From JAIRNF01 sp031550925 (GTDB lineage Bacteria; Bacteroidota; Bacteroidia; Bacteroidales; UBA932): a stretch of DNA of 48,169 nt. The position numbers and the translations under genes are program-made. The stretch's first letter is position 1, and every line of letters starts with the position of its first letter. The stretch is from the NCBI GenBank assembly GCA_031550925.1, contig JAVBOE010000065.1, positions 1-48,169 of the forward strand. The letters are read 5' to 3'. The notes beneath the pieces are model-generated. The model searched no databases, was not told the origin of the DNA, and worked only from the letters and a program-made list of their open reading frames with translations. Positions 24,207 through 32,198 of the stretch are shown here, one piece after another.

Positions 24207-25262
24207 ATGAATAACGATTCGATCATAGTCATATTGTCAAAAATAGTTCATCCCGAATATGATCGGGATATTGTTTCGTTGGGCATTGTAGAAAATTTAA
24301 ATATTGAAAATGCAAAAGTTAGCTTTCGCTTGGTCTTTAAAAGAAGCAACGACCCTTTTGCGGCATCAATAAAAAAAGCGTGCGAGCAAGCTATACTAAC
24401 AGCATATCCAAACGCACAGCTAAATATCATGCAGCTGGTAAAAGAGGCTGATAAAAAGTCTGAAAAGAAAGCAAACGCAGAGCCCTCGGGATTAAAAGAT
24501 GTAAAGCATATTATTGCTGTAGCTTCGGGAAAGGGAGGTGTTGGCAAATCAACTATATCGGTTAATCTGGCAATTACCCTTGCGCAAAAAGGCTACAAAG
24601 TTGGGCTGGTTGATGCGGATATATATGGACCATCTATTCCAAAAATGATGGGGCTGGAAAATGCAAAGCCTATGATGGTAGAAATTGACGGCGAAGAGCT
24701 GATTGAGCCAGCTACCAGCTATGGAGTAAAAACGCTGTCTATAGGATTTTTTGTTGACCCTGAAGATCCGTTGATTTGGAGAGGTCCCATGTCAATAAGC
24801 GCTTTGAAACAGCTAACTAAACAAGGTGCATGGCAAGAGCTGGATTTTCTACTTATCGATCTGCCCCCGGGAACAGGAGATATACACCTCTCCATGGTTA
24901 GCGAAATGAAGCTGAGCGGAGCCATAATTGTCAGTACACCCCAGGATGTTGCGCTGGCCGATGCTATTAAGGGCATCAACATGTTTAGGCAAGATAAAAT
25001 AAATGTGCCAATACTAGGTATTGTAGAAAATATGGCATGGTTTACACCCGAAGAGCTACCCCAAAATAAATACTACATATTTGGAAAAGAAGGGGCAAAG
25101 AAGCTTGCCGAAAAAATGAACATACCTTTGTTGGGTGAAGTTCCCATTGTGCAAAGCGTACGCGAAGGCGGAGACGAAGGAAGGCCTGCCGTATTGGCAA
25201 GCCCTACTATCACTAACTCTTTTTATGAAATTGCAGAAAATCTGATTAAACAGCTGAAGTAG
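24207..25262 (+). CDS. mrp: Mrp/ApbC-type iron-sulfur cluster carrier ATPase
   Basis: A P-loop ATPase that carries and transfers Fe-S clusters. It has 351 residues: an N-terminal MIP18/DUF59 domain (residues 1-90) and an ATPase domain with the deviant Walker motif SGKGGVGKSTISVNLA near residue 109, LVDADIYGPSIPKMMG and IDLPPGTGDIHLSM. The CxxC pair used by many Mrp proteins to bind the cluster is not present: the expected region reads VENMAWFTPEELPQNKYYIFG. Loss of this pair seems common in Bacteroidota homologues, but that is from memory. The gene ends exactly where the convergent next gene ends. Confidence 0.92.
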   Translation: MNNDSIIVILSKIVHPEYDRDIVSLGIVENLNIENAKVSFRLVFKRSNDPFAASIKKACEQAILTAYPNAQLNIMQLVKEADKKSEKKANAEPSGLKDVKHIIAVASGKGGVGKSTISVNLAITLAQKGYKVGLVDADIYGPSIPKMMGLENAKPMMVEIDGEELIEPATSYGVKTLSIGFFVDPEDPLIWRGPMSISALKQLTKQGAWQELDFLLIDLPPGTGDIHLSMVSEMKLSGAIIVSTPQDVALADAIKGINMFRQDKINVPILGIVENMAWFTPEELPQNKYYIFGKEGAKKLAEKMNIPLLGEVPIVQSVREGGDEGRPAVLASPTITNSFYEIAENLIKQLK

Positions 25263-25913
25263 TTACTCTTTACCCTTTCGCTCTCCCCCTTTTAAATACT
25301 TAAGAAGATTTTGCATAAAGTCTTTTTCGGCCTTATACATTAGCAATACTTTACTGGCAGGAAGCTGACTCATAAACTTCTTATGGTACTCTTGCGTTAA
25401 GTCGTTTTCTTGCTGCTGAAGCTTAACAAAAGCATTGACCATGGCTTCGGCTTCGCTTTTTGACATTGCGACAACCTTTTCCTCAGTAAAGCCCCTCATC
25501 ATCATCTTTTGCTCTTCTACCAGCTTATTTTTCTTCTCGGTATATTGATTATAAAGAGGCCAAAAAGTCTGGGCTTCTTCAGGGGTTAGACTCATTTCAC
25601 TAGTAAAGAATGCCACTCGCTGGCTCTGTATTTCGCGCATAGATTCTTGCTTCCTTGTAATAGAAACAGTTACCTGTTGGCGTCCTTGGGCAATTTGCTT
25701 CCCTCCGTTACTTATAATACGCACAGTTGAGGTCGTATCCTCAGAACGGTAATACGCCAGCATATACGCGCCACACTTTATTGTATCCTCATCCGTATCT
25801 ACTAAAAAATCTTCTAAGTCAAAATCACGATAATTTAGCGAATAACACTGTGCATTTACCGCAATAGCAGAGGTGAGTATAAACAATAATATTGATAAGC
25901 TATATTTTTTCAT
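25263..25913 (-). CDS. Exported protein with LTxxQ/Spy-like helical region
   Basis: A 216-residue secreted protein. The start is the ATG at 25913 (MKKYSLSILLFILTSAIAVNAQ), a clear signal peptide; a longer frame would overlap the upstream gene. The second half is helical with SLTPEEAQTFWPLYNQYTEKKNKLVEEQK, an LTxxQ-like motif preceding long charged helices, as in Spy-like periplasmic sensors of metal or envelope stress. The first half is variable. It is the last gene of the operon led by transketolase and containing a sigma factor and a membrane protein, which suggests an output or partner of that sigma factor. Its stop codon directly abuts that of convergent mrp. Confidence 0.65.
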   Translation of the reverse strand: MKKYSLSILLFILTSAIAVNAQCYSLNYRDFDLEDFLVDTDEDTIKCGAYMLAYYRSEDTTSTVRIISNGGKQIAQGRQQVTVSITRKQESMREIQSQRVAFFTSEMSLTPEEAQTFWPLYNQYTEKKNKLVEEQKMMMRGFTEEKVVAMSKSEAEAMVNAFVKLQQQENDLTQEYHKKFMSQLPASKVLLMYKAEKDFMQNLLKYLKGGERKGKE

Positions 25914-25941
25914 TTTATGAATTGTTACAGTAGTAAAATGC

Positions 25942-26340
25942 TTATTGCACAATATCAAGATCGTTGATCTTGTTATCCACAAGATAAGAGATAATGGCAT
26001 CATCTATTGCCGCCTCTTCATCAACAAAAAACAGCTCTCCATTCTCATCATAGTACATAGTAGTATCCGTAGCATGCTGCGCCATATCATCTTTTGGCAG
26101 CTCAGGAGTTTGACCAATAATGCCAAAAAAACCTTTAGCCATAAACACTAATATCGCAAAGCCTACAACAAAGCCCAGCTGTGGAACAAGCGCTTTTACC
26201 CAACCTCTTTTCTTAGGCTCGGGTGTAGTACACTTTTCCTGAATGCGAGACGGCAACCGATCAAAATAACCATCGGGAGTAGAAAAAGGGTTCTTTTTCA
26301 GTCCATCTCCAAAATTTGGTATGTAATTATCTTTATTCAT
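25942..26340 (-). CDS. Single-pass membrane protein, probable sigma factor partner
   Basis: A 132-residue protein starting MNKDNYIPNFGDGLKKNPFSTPDGYFDRLP, a beginning I associate with Bacteroidota proteins encoded next to ECF sigma factors. The start used is the ATG at 26340; an extra GTG just upstream adds one residue. One membrane helix lies at about residues 50-72 (PQLGFVVGFAILVFMAKGFFG). The C-terminal part is acidic with YYDENGELFFVDEEAAIDD. It sits 33 bp after the sigma factor gene and could act as its membrane-bound anti-sigma factor, though no zinc HxxxCxxC motif is present, so this is only a guess from position. Confidence 0.6.
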   Translation of the reverse strand: MNKDNYIPNFGDGLKKNPFSTPDGYFDRLPSRIQEKCTTPEPKKRGWVKALVPQLGFVVGFAILVFMAKGFFGIIGQTPELPKDDMAQHATDTTMYYDENGELFFVDEEAAIDDAIISYLVDNKINDLDIVQ

Positions 26341-26373
26341 CACAACTATTTGACAAATATATAGTTTGAAGGT

Positions 26374-26922
26374 TTAATTTTCCTCCAAATATTTTTCAAC
26401 TTTCTGAACTGCATAATGATACGAAGCTTTTAGTGCTCCCACAGAAGTACCCAGAATATCAGAAATTTCTTCATACTTCAGCTCGTCAAAGTAGCGCATA
26501 TTAAAAACCAGCCGTTGCTTTTCGGGCAATGTTAGCAATGCTTTCTGTAATTTCAGCTGAATAGCATCGCCATTAAAATATCCATCGGATTCTAACGTAT
26601 TGCTGAGCTGGTGCTCCACATCGCCTAACGGCAAGGTTTGTTTTTTTTGCTTTTTCTTTAGAAATGTAAGCGTTTCATTAGTAGCTATACGGTAGAGCCA
26701 GGTGAATAGCTGAGAATCTTCACGAAAGTTATCCAGCCCTTTCCATGCTTTTACAAAAACATCCTGAACCAGATCGTCCGCATCTTCGTGGTTAAGAACC
26801 ATTTTGCGAATATGCCAATACAAACGCTCCTGATACTTACGAACAATAAGGTTGAACGCATAGCTGGGGTTTCCCCCTCCACGGAACAATCCAACCAACT
26901 CTTTGTCGTTAAAATCTTGCAT
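26374..26922 (-). CDS. ECF-type RNA polymerase sigma factor
   Basis: A sigma-70 family, extracytoplasmic-function type factor of 182 residues. The start is the ATG at 26922 (MQDFNDKELVGLFRGGG); a TTG frame extends only five residues. Region 2 is visible as VLNHEDADDLVQDVFVKAWKGLDNF and the -10 recognition segment WLYRIATNETLTFLKKK. Region 4 reads LPEKQRLVFNMRYFDELKYEEISDILGTSVGALKASYHYAVQKVEKYL, containing the helix-turn-helix for -35 recognition. It is preceded by a thioesterase gene and followed by a membrane protein and a Spy-like protein, so it probably controls an envelope response. Confidence 0.92.
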   Translation of the reverse strand: MQDFNDKELVGLFRGGGNPSYAFNLIVRKYQERLYWHIRKMVLNHEDADDLVQDVFVKAWKGLDNFREDSQLFTWLYRIATNETLTFLKKKQKKQTLPLGDVEHQLSNTLESDGYFNGDAIQLKLQKALLTLPEKQRLVFNMRYFDELKYEEISDILGTSVGALKASYHYAVQKVEKYLEEN

Positions 26923-26945
26923 GCGCGCTAAAAACAAGCTTAATT

Positions 26946-27368
26946 TTACTTGGGTAAATTACGTGCGACTTCTTGTATTCGTTTATCTTCTTCGGTAGCA
27001 GGCTCAATAGCTATTCCATGCGCTTTCGATTTTGTATTCTCGTCCACATGTACAAATGTAATAAATCCATCGACAATAGGATTGGGAGAGCCTTTGTGCG
27101 TAACCGACACGTATGCCGTTAAGCTGCTTCGGCCTGTGTTAATAATCATAGACTCAAAACGGATAACCTCGCCCGGCCTAACCGGCATAGTAAAGTGTAT
27201 GCCGTGTACTTTAACACATACTATACTCTTAGGATCTAACAGGTTAGCAGCAGCAATAAATCCCGATTCTACAATCCACTCGCATCCGCGACCGGAAAAT
27301 AATGTTCCGTGGTGATTTAAATCTTCGCTTTTAACTAATCTATTGGTAATAAATCGTTGAGGTACCAT
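26946..27368 (-). CDS. Acyl-CoA thioesterase, hot-dog fold (YciA-like)
   Basis: A small cytoplasmic thioesterase of 140 residues. The diagnostic region is EDLNHHGTLFSGRGCEWIVESGFIAA near residue 15; the H-G-T-x-F-G-G pattern and following acidic residue resemble acyl-CoA hydrolases of the YciA/BFIT group. KVHGIHFTMPVRPGEVIRF forms the central helix-strand region. The natural acyl-CoA is unknown. It follows the transketolase C-terminal subunit by 7 bp and precedes the sigma factor by 23 bp, so it is in the same transcript. Confidence 0.85.
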   Translation of the reverse strand: MVPQRFITNRLVKSEDLNHHGTLFSGRGCEWIVESGFIAAANLLDPKSIVCVKVHGIHFTMPVRPGEVIRFESMIINTGRSSLTAYVSVTHKGSPNPIVDGFITFVHVDENTKSKAHGIAIEPATEEDKRIQEVARNLPK

Positions 27369-27375
27369 TATAGCT

Positions 27376-28329
27376 TTACTTTCTCTTTAATACTTTTTTT
27401 GCCGATGCTACAATATTCGCAGCGTTTAATCCATATGCGTTCATTAGCTCCGCAGGAGTTCCGCTCTCGCCAAATTTATCATCAACGGCAACCATTTCCA
27501 GCGGCGTTGGTTGATGTAGCGCCAATAGCTGAGCAATGCTATCGCCCATGCCTCCATTACATAAATGCTCTTCGGCTGTTACTACCGCCCTGGTTTTTGC
27601 TACAGATTTTAAAACGGCCTCTGTATCTAACGGTTTTATAGTATGAATATTTATTACTTCTGCCGATATCCCTTCTGAACTTAACTGCGCTGCTGCTTGT
27701 AGCGACTCCCATACCAAATGACCTGTTGCAAAAATGGTAATATCGCTTCCATCTATCAGCTTAAGCGCTTTTCCTATTTCAAACAGCTGATTCTCGGGGG
27801 TAAAATTCGGAACAGAAGGACGCCCAAAACGTAAGTAAACAGGCCCTTTATGTCTTGCTATTGCAAGTGTAGCAGCTTTTGTTTGGTTATAATCACATGG
27901 ATTAATAACAACCATATTGGGCAGCATTTTCATCAGCCCAATATCTTCCATTATCTGATGAGTTGCGCCATCCTCTCCTAACGTAATACCGGCATGCGAC
28001 GCGCATATTTTCACGTTAGTGTTGGAGTATGCGATTGACTGACGAACCTGATCGTAAACGCGACCTGTTGCAAACGCCGCAAATGTTCCGACAAACGGAA
28101 TTTTGCCGCTAAGAGCTAAGCCAGCTGCGACGCCCATCATATTAGCCTCTGCTATACCTGCCTGAAAAAAACGTTCGGGGAAAGTACGTGCAAAATCTCC
28201 TGTTTTCACCGAATCGTTAAGATCGGCACATAGTGCTACCACATCGGCGTTATGACTGCCCAACTCTAGTAAACCAGCCCCGAATCCGGAACGGGTATCT
28301 TTATTCCCTGTATTAATATAGCTATCCAT
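27376..28329 (-). CDS. Transketolase, C-terminal subunit
   Basis: The pyrimidine-binding and C-terminal domains of a two-part transketolase, 317 residues. Visible are SGFGAGLLELG, VVALCADLNDSVKTGDF, the block FFQAGIAEANMMGVAAGLA (with the conserved Glu near TPP), the dimer/substrate region HAGITLGEDGATHQIMEDIGLM, and the C-terminal Rossmann-like domain with EVINIHTIKPLDTEAV. Transketolase transfers two-carbon units in the pentose phosphate pathway. It lies 79 bp downstream of the N-terminal subunit gene. A 1-deoxyxylulose synthase-like role is less likely given the split arrangement and the pairing. Confidence 0.93.
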   Translation of the reverse strand: MDSYINTGNKDTRSGFGAGLLELGSHNADVVALCADLNDSVKTGDFARTFPERFFQAGIAEANMMGVAAGLALSGKIPFVGTFAAFATGRVYDQVRQSIAYSNTNVKICASHAGITLGEDGATHQIMEDIGLMKMLPNMVVINPCDYNQTKAATLAIARHKGPVYLRFGRPSVPNFTPENQLFEIGKALKLIDGSDITIFATGHLVWESLQAAAQLSSEGISAEVINIHTIKPLDTEAVLKSVAKTRAVVTAEEHLCNGGMGDSIAQLLALHQPTPLEMVAVDDKFGESGTPAELMNAYGLNAANIVASAKKVLKRK

Positions 28330-28370
28330 AAAATTTTCAAATATATAAAAGTCTAATATCAGCCTGATAA

Positions 28371-28409
28371 AGTCTTTGTTCTATTGTCCTTGTTCTATAA
28401 TCTTTGAAT
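28371..28409. repeat. Dispersed intergenic repeat, copy 1
   Basis: A 39-bp stretch of TCTTTGTTCTATTGTCCTTG type lies between the two transketolase subunit genes and is about 75% identical to 30854-30892. Purine/pyrimidine asymmetry is strong. It has no evident hairpin. Confidence 0.45.
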
Positions 28410-29257
28410 TAGTAATCGCCTAGCTCTGTATTAGGCAGCTGAGCCAACGCTTTCTCTGTTTGTTCGGCATTAGGCGCTTTTCCATGCCAAGCATGAGTGC
28501 CCATCATAAAGTCAACACCTTGTCCCATTTCGGTTTTCATAAGAATAACCACAGGCTTGCCCCTTCCGGTTAACGACTTAGCTTCGGCTAAACCTTTCAG
28601 CACATCCTGCATGTTATTACCATTCATGTGAACAACCAGCCAACCAAACGATTTCCATTTAGCCTCCAAGTCGCCCTCGGGCATAACCTCTTCAACAGGG
28701 CCATCTATTTGTTTTCCGTTACAATCAACAGTAGCAATTATATTGTCTATATCCCTGCCGGCGGCAAACATGGCTGCTTCCCAAATTTGCCCTTCCTGAA
28801 GTTCGCCATCGCCATGCAAAGTATATACCAAGTGCTTATCGCCGTTTAATCTTTTTGCTAAAGCAGCACCACAAGCAACAGATAGTCCTTGCCCTAAGGA
28901 GCCGGAAGCAATTCTTACACCCGGCAAGCCCTCTGCCGTAGTAGGATGCCCTTGCAATCGGCTATGTATTTTGCGAAACGTTGACAACTCCTTTACATCG
29001 AAATAGCCTGAACGGGCTAAAACGCTATACCATACCGGAGAAACGTGACCAATAGACAAGAAAAACATATCTTGGCCTCTGCCATCTATGGTAAAATGTT
29101 TTGGGTTGTGATTTAGCACTTCGAAATAAAGTGCTGTCATAAAATCTGCTGTTCCTAACGAACCACCCGGATGCCCTGATTGTGCCGAAGATACCATACG
29201 AATAATATCTCTCCGCACCTGAGTTGCAATGGCGTTAAGCGTTGCTATATCCTGCAT
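28409..29257 (-). CDS. Transketolase, N-terminal (TPP-binding) subunit
   Basis: The diphosphate-binding half of transketolase, 282 residues. The key motifs are GHPGGSLGTADFMTALYF, the glycine-rich block RIASGSLGQGLSVACGAALAK, and the thiamine diphosphate motif GDGELQEGQIWEAAMFAAG...CNGKQIDG, near residues 150-190, ending in the typical N-G-x-x-I-D-G. It is the first gene of the long minus-strand operon and has a well-spaced promoter. Splitting transketolase into two genes is seen in many anaerobes and archaea. Confidence 0.94.
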   Translation of the reverse strand: MQDIATLNAIATQVRRDIIRMVSSAQSGHPGGSLGTADFMTALYFEVLNHNPKHFTIDGRGQDMFFLSIGHVSPVWYSVLARSGYFDVKELSTFRKIHSRLQGHPTTAEGLPGVRIASGSLGQGLSVACGAALAKRLNGDKHLVYTLHGDGELQEGQIWEAAMFAAGRDIDNIIATVDCNGKQIDGPVEEVMPEGDLEAKWKSFGWLVVHMNGNNMQDVLKGLAEAKSLTGRGKPVVILMKTEMGQGVDFMMGTHAWHGKAPNAEQTEKALAQLPNTELGDY

Positions 29258-29295
29258 TTTTAAGTATTATTGAAATGTGTGTGTGTGTGAATTGT

Positions 29296-29327
29296 CAAAA
29301 TTACAATTTAAAGCCGTCTTTTTCAAA
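29296..29327 (-). promoter_or_regulatory. Promoter of the transketolase-sigma factor operon
   Basis: On the minus strand TTTG (29327-29324) is followed after 20 bp by TAATTTTG (29303-29296). Predicted transcription start is near 29291, leaving about 33 nt of leader that contains a (CA)7 run. Confidence 0.65.
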
Positions 29328-29419
29328 CCATTTTAATGTTTCCAAACAGAATAATTCAGCTGCGCTTCTTATAATCCTTAATAAACAATGGCTTATATTT
29401 TATTATAAGTTGTTTTTTA

Positions 29420-29427
29420 TATATTTG
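29420..29427 (+). promoter_or_regulatory. Candidate -7 promoter element for the beta-barrel protein gene
   Basis: TATATTTG matches TAnnTTTG and lies about 100 bp before the start codon at 29529. No matching TTG is seen. Confidence 0.35.
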
Positions 29428-29528
29428 TCAAACTATAGCATGTGGCATTACTTGAAATAAATTCCGCCTTTTAAAAACTCTTTGCCCATTATCGCTGTTT
29501 ATTATTGTAGAACCATAATATTTTCGAT

Positions 29529-30086
29529 ATGAAAAAATTAAGCATTTTACTAGCTGTTACTTTTCTGCTTTGCTTTGCTGTTACGGCAAATGCACAGATA
29601 AAATTTGGTGTTAAAGGTGCTCTAAACTTTAACGATACCAAAAACATAAAGTTTGACGAAAAAACCGGTTGGCAAGCCGGCATTATGGCTCGCTTTAACC
29701 TTCCTATTGTTGGTATAGGCGTGCAGCCCGAACTTCTTTATACCCATAAAAGCGCAAAAGGGTATAACGATGAAACAAATGACAGCGAAACCGTAAACAG
29801 CAGCTACCTGCAAGTTCCGGTTAATGCTATTTGGACTTTCGGTCTAGGGAAAATTGGTGGTTTTATTACCGGTGGACCCTACTTCAGCTATGCTGTTGAT
29901 TTTGACAAAAAACTTGAGGATGCCCTTGATAAGTTTGATTGGGGGCTGGGGCTAGGAGCCGGTTTAGACATCGGTAAAATTCATGCAGGTGTTCGTTACG
30001 ATTGGGGATTACAGGACATTTCCAAAAATGGCGAAGAAGAAATAAAAAATAAGGCATTCAGTATATTTCTAGGCTTTTTCTTTTAA
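29529..30086 (+). CDS. Outer-membrane beta-barrel protein (PorT-like)
   Basis: A 185-residue exported protein with signal peptide MKKLSILLAVTFLLCFAVTANA followed by Q. The rest is an eight-stranded type barrel (OMP_b-brl_2 pattern): IKFGVKGALNFND, GWQAGIMARFNLPIVGIGVQPELLY, YLQVPVNAIWTFG, GFITGGPYFSYAV, GLGLGAGLDIGKIHAGVRYDWGL, and a last strand ending AFSIFLGFFF with terminal Phe, the outer-membrane insertion signal. Function is unknown; related proteins include PorT of the type IX secretion system, but this general pattern is not enough to claim that. Confidence 0.85.
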   Translation: MKKLSILLAVTFLLCFAVTANAQIKFGVKGALNFNDTKNIKFDEKTGWQAGIMARFNLPIVGIGVQPELLYTHKSAKGYNDETNDSETVNSSYLQVPVNAIWTFGLGKIGGFITGGPYFSYAVDFDKKLEDALDKFDWGLGLGAGLDIGKIHAGVRYDWGLQDISKNGEEEIKNKAFSIFLGFFF

Positions 30087-30107
30087 AAAACCTGAAACAA
30101 AATAGTG

Positions 30108-30146
30108 ATAGGTACAGCTAGCTAAGAGTTGTACCTATGTTCTTTT
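30108..30146 (+). terminator. Probable terminator after the beta-barrel gene
   Basis: A 9-bp stem ATAGGTACA / TGTACCTAT with a 13-nt loop is followed by the T-rich GTTCTTTTA. Confidence 0.65.
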
Positions 30147-30166
30147 AATACCACCAATAAATAGCT

Positions 30167-30748
30167 ATGAATAAAAAAATTTGTGTGTTCTGCGCATCAA
30201 GTGCAAAAGTTGATCAAAAATATTTTAACGCAACAGCAAGCTTTGCCCGTGATGCCATTGCTAATGGATACGATATTGTTTACGGGGGAGGCGCATTAGG
30301 TCTTATGGGAGAGCTAGCCGATGCCGCGTTAGAAAAAAACGGAACAGTTATAGGTATTATGCCCGAATTTATGAAAGCTGTTGAATGGAATCACAACAAT
30401 ATTAGTGAGCTAATTGTTGTAGAGGATATGCGCGAGCGTAAAAAACAGCTGATTGAGCGATCTGATGCTATTGTTGCGCTACCCGGAGGCTGCGGAACAC
30501 TTGAGGAGCTATTTGAAGCCATATCGTTAAAGCGATTGGGAAGAATTAGTCATCCTATCGTTATATTCAACCAAGATGGTTTTTATGATACGCTAGAACA
30601 GCTGCTAGAGCGTATGATAGCAGAGAATTTTATGGGTAAACAACATCGGCCTATATGGACTTTCGTAACAACACCGGAAGAGATAGTTCCGGCAATACGT
30701 AATGCTCCTAAATGGTCTCCGGACGCAATACATTTTGCCACGGTATAG
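30167..30748 (+). CDS. LOG-family protein (putative cytokinin riboside 5'-monophosphate phosphoribohydrolase)
   Basis: A 193-residue cytoplasmic protein of the LOG/YvdD family. Visible are CVFCASSAKVDQKYF, the glycine-rich motif VYGGGALGLMGELADAAL near residue 38 and the diagnostic PGGCGTLEELFEA motif near residue 107 (PGGxGTxxE). LOG proteins release adenine from AMP or free cytokinin bases; in non-plant bacteria AMP nucleosidase activity is more likely, but the substrate cannot be settled from sequence. It stands alone with a terminator before it and repeats after it. Confidence 0.92.
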   Translation: MNKKICVFCASSAKVDQKYFNATASFARDAIANGYDIVYGGGALGLMGELADAALEKNGTVIGIMPEFMKAVEWNHNNISELIVVEDMRERKKQLIERSDAIVALPGGCGTLEELFEAISLKRLGRISHPIVIFNQDGFYDTLEQLLERMIAENFMGKQHRPIWTFVTTPEEIVPAIRNAPKWSPDAIHFATV

Positions 30749-30892
30749 ATAAAAGACAAATAGATAAAGGAACAAAGATAAAACGATGTCATATAAAATA
30801 CAACAAAATAGTTATAAGTTAATTATTTATGCAAATAATATTTAGCAAAATGAAGTCCTTATTCCATTGTCTTTATTCTATAATTTATAATC
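30749..30892. repeat. Dispersed intergenic repeat, copy 2 and weaker inverted partner
   Basis: 30854-30892 matches 28371-28409 at roughly three quarters of positions (shared TTCTATAAT). At 30749-30786 is a looser copy in the opposite direction, directly after the LOG stop codon. The 67 bp between the two contain no reading frame, giving the look of an empty inverted-repeat element. Confidence 0.35.
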
Positions 30893-30942
30893 TATATAAA
30901 AAAACTTTGCCCATATTTGCAGATTAAAATTTTAACCGATAA

Positions 30943-31923
30943 ATGCATAACATAGTAGAACAAATAATTGCTCCTGTTTCCAACGAAATGCTGACATTTA
31001 AAAAAATGTTCAGAGAAAACTTAGTATCTCAGGAACAATTACTTAAAGAAGTTACAGAATACTTAAGTCAAGTAGAAGGAAAGCAGCTTCGTCCGCTTTT
31101 AGTTTTGCTTTCGGCAAAAATGCACGGAGAAGTATGCAAGTCCAGCTATATTGCTGCAATTTCCATTGAAATGATTCATACAGCCACACTGATACACGAT
31201 GATGTAGTTGATAATGCCGATGAACGTAGAAGTCGCAAAACCGTACATACCAACTGGGGACCACAGGTGGCAGTACTTACAGGAGATTATCTACTATCAA
31301 AAGCGCTGTATTTAACCACCATCAACTTAGAGTTCGAGCTACTAAAGCTAGTTACGCACGCCGTACAAGAGATGAGCGAAGGAGAGCTTGTGCAGCTGAC
31401 AAAAGCAGAAAGCTTAGATACAACAGAAGAGGAATATCTGAATATTATATACAAAAAAACGGCATCTTTTATTGCTGCTTGTACATCCACAGGCACACGC
31501 TCTGTAGGCATGGACGATGCTCATATTAAGCTAATGACAGAGGTAGGCAGAAACATAGGTATGGCTTTCCAAATCCGCGATGATATTTTTGACTACGAAG
31601 TCGATAATCTTGCGGGAAAACCCGTAGGCAACGATATAAAAGAACATAAGCTTACCTTGCCTCTTATTGCTGCGCTAAAAATAAGCAACGATGCCACAAA
31701 ACAGCAAGAAGTGCTGGATATGCTGGCAAACCATAGCAACGATCCCGGAACAGTAGATAAGATTATTGAATTTGTACACCGATATGGCGGTATTGAATAC
31801 TCGGTAAACATGATGCAGCAATACTGCGAGAAAGCTGTAGCAATGCTACTACAATATCCCGAAAGCCCTGCAAGAAGTTCGCTTGTACAGCTGGCATACT
31901 ATACAGGCACCCGAAAAAACTAA
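30943..31923 (+). CDS. All-trans polyprenyl diphosphate synthase
   Basis: A trans-prenyltransferase that builds long isoprenoid chains, probably for the side chain of menaquinone. The 326-residue protein has the first Asp-rich motif in TLIHDDVVDNADERR near residue 84 (DDxxD) and the second in FQIRDDIFDYEVDN near residue 210, with KPVGNDIKEHKLTLPLI after it. It has a GKQLRPLLVLLSAKM segment that binds isopentenyl diphosphate. Octaprenyl or heptaprenyl synthase is the closest guess; chain length cannot be read from sequence. A CATATTTG near 30912 may be a weak -7 promoter box. Confidence 0.93.
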   Translation: MHNIVEQIIAPVSNEMLTFKKMFRENLVSQEQLLKEVTEYLSQVEGKQLRPLLVLLSAKMHGEVCKSSYIAAISIEMIHTATLIHDDVVDNADERRSRKTVHTNWGPQVAVLTGDYLLSKALYLTTINLEFELLKLVTHAVQEMSEGELVQLTKAESLDTTEEEYLNIIYKKTASFIAACTSTGTRSVGMDDAHIKLMTEVGRNIGMAFQIRDDIFDYEVDNLAGKPVGNDIKEHKLTLPLIAALKISNDATKQQEVLDMLANHSNDPGTVDKIIEFVHRYGGIEYSVNMMQQYCEKAVAMLLQYPESPARSSLVQLAYYTGTRKN

Positions 31924-31944
31924 GCGCAGTAAATAACCAAAGCT

Positions 31945-32191
31945 ATGAAAAGAAAATACTTGTATTTACTAGCTGCCTTGCTTGTAACAGTAACACCTAT
32001 AGCCTGCACCGACGACCCAGAAGGATCGGCAGAAGACTTGGCAAAAAAAATTTTGTGATTGTAACAAAATGCAAGATATTGATAAGCGAGAGGCGTGTAT
32101 AGATAAGGTAAACTACGAGTTACAGCTTCATCTGAGCGATTTAGAGTTTATGGCTGTTTACAACCAAGCATCTCAAGCCTGCTACAACTAA
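31945..32191 (+). pseudogene. Small Cys-rich lipoprotein, reading frame broken at an A8 run
   Basis: The frame from the ATG at 31945 encodes a lipoprotein signal peptide (MKRKYLYLLAALLVTVTPIA, lipobox PIAC) and then TDDPEGSAEDLAKK, and stops at 32056-32058 after an A8 run (32043-32050). Dropping one A from the run joins this directly to a second frame that reads KFCDCNKMQDIDKREACIDK and continues to CYN at 32191, about 81 residues in all with four regularly placed Cys. Both halves look like coding sequence of one protein. The cause may be a sequencing error, a real mutation, or expression through slippage at the A-run. Confidence 0.7.
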
Positions 32192-32198
32192 GAAAATT

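Noticed and set aside
29430..29455. Sigma-54 promoter (TGGCAT) before the beta-barrel gene
   Set aside because: The -12 GC doublet is absent at the required 10-bp spacing.
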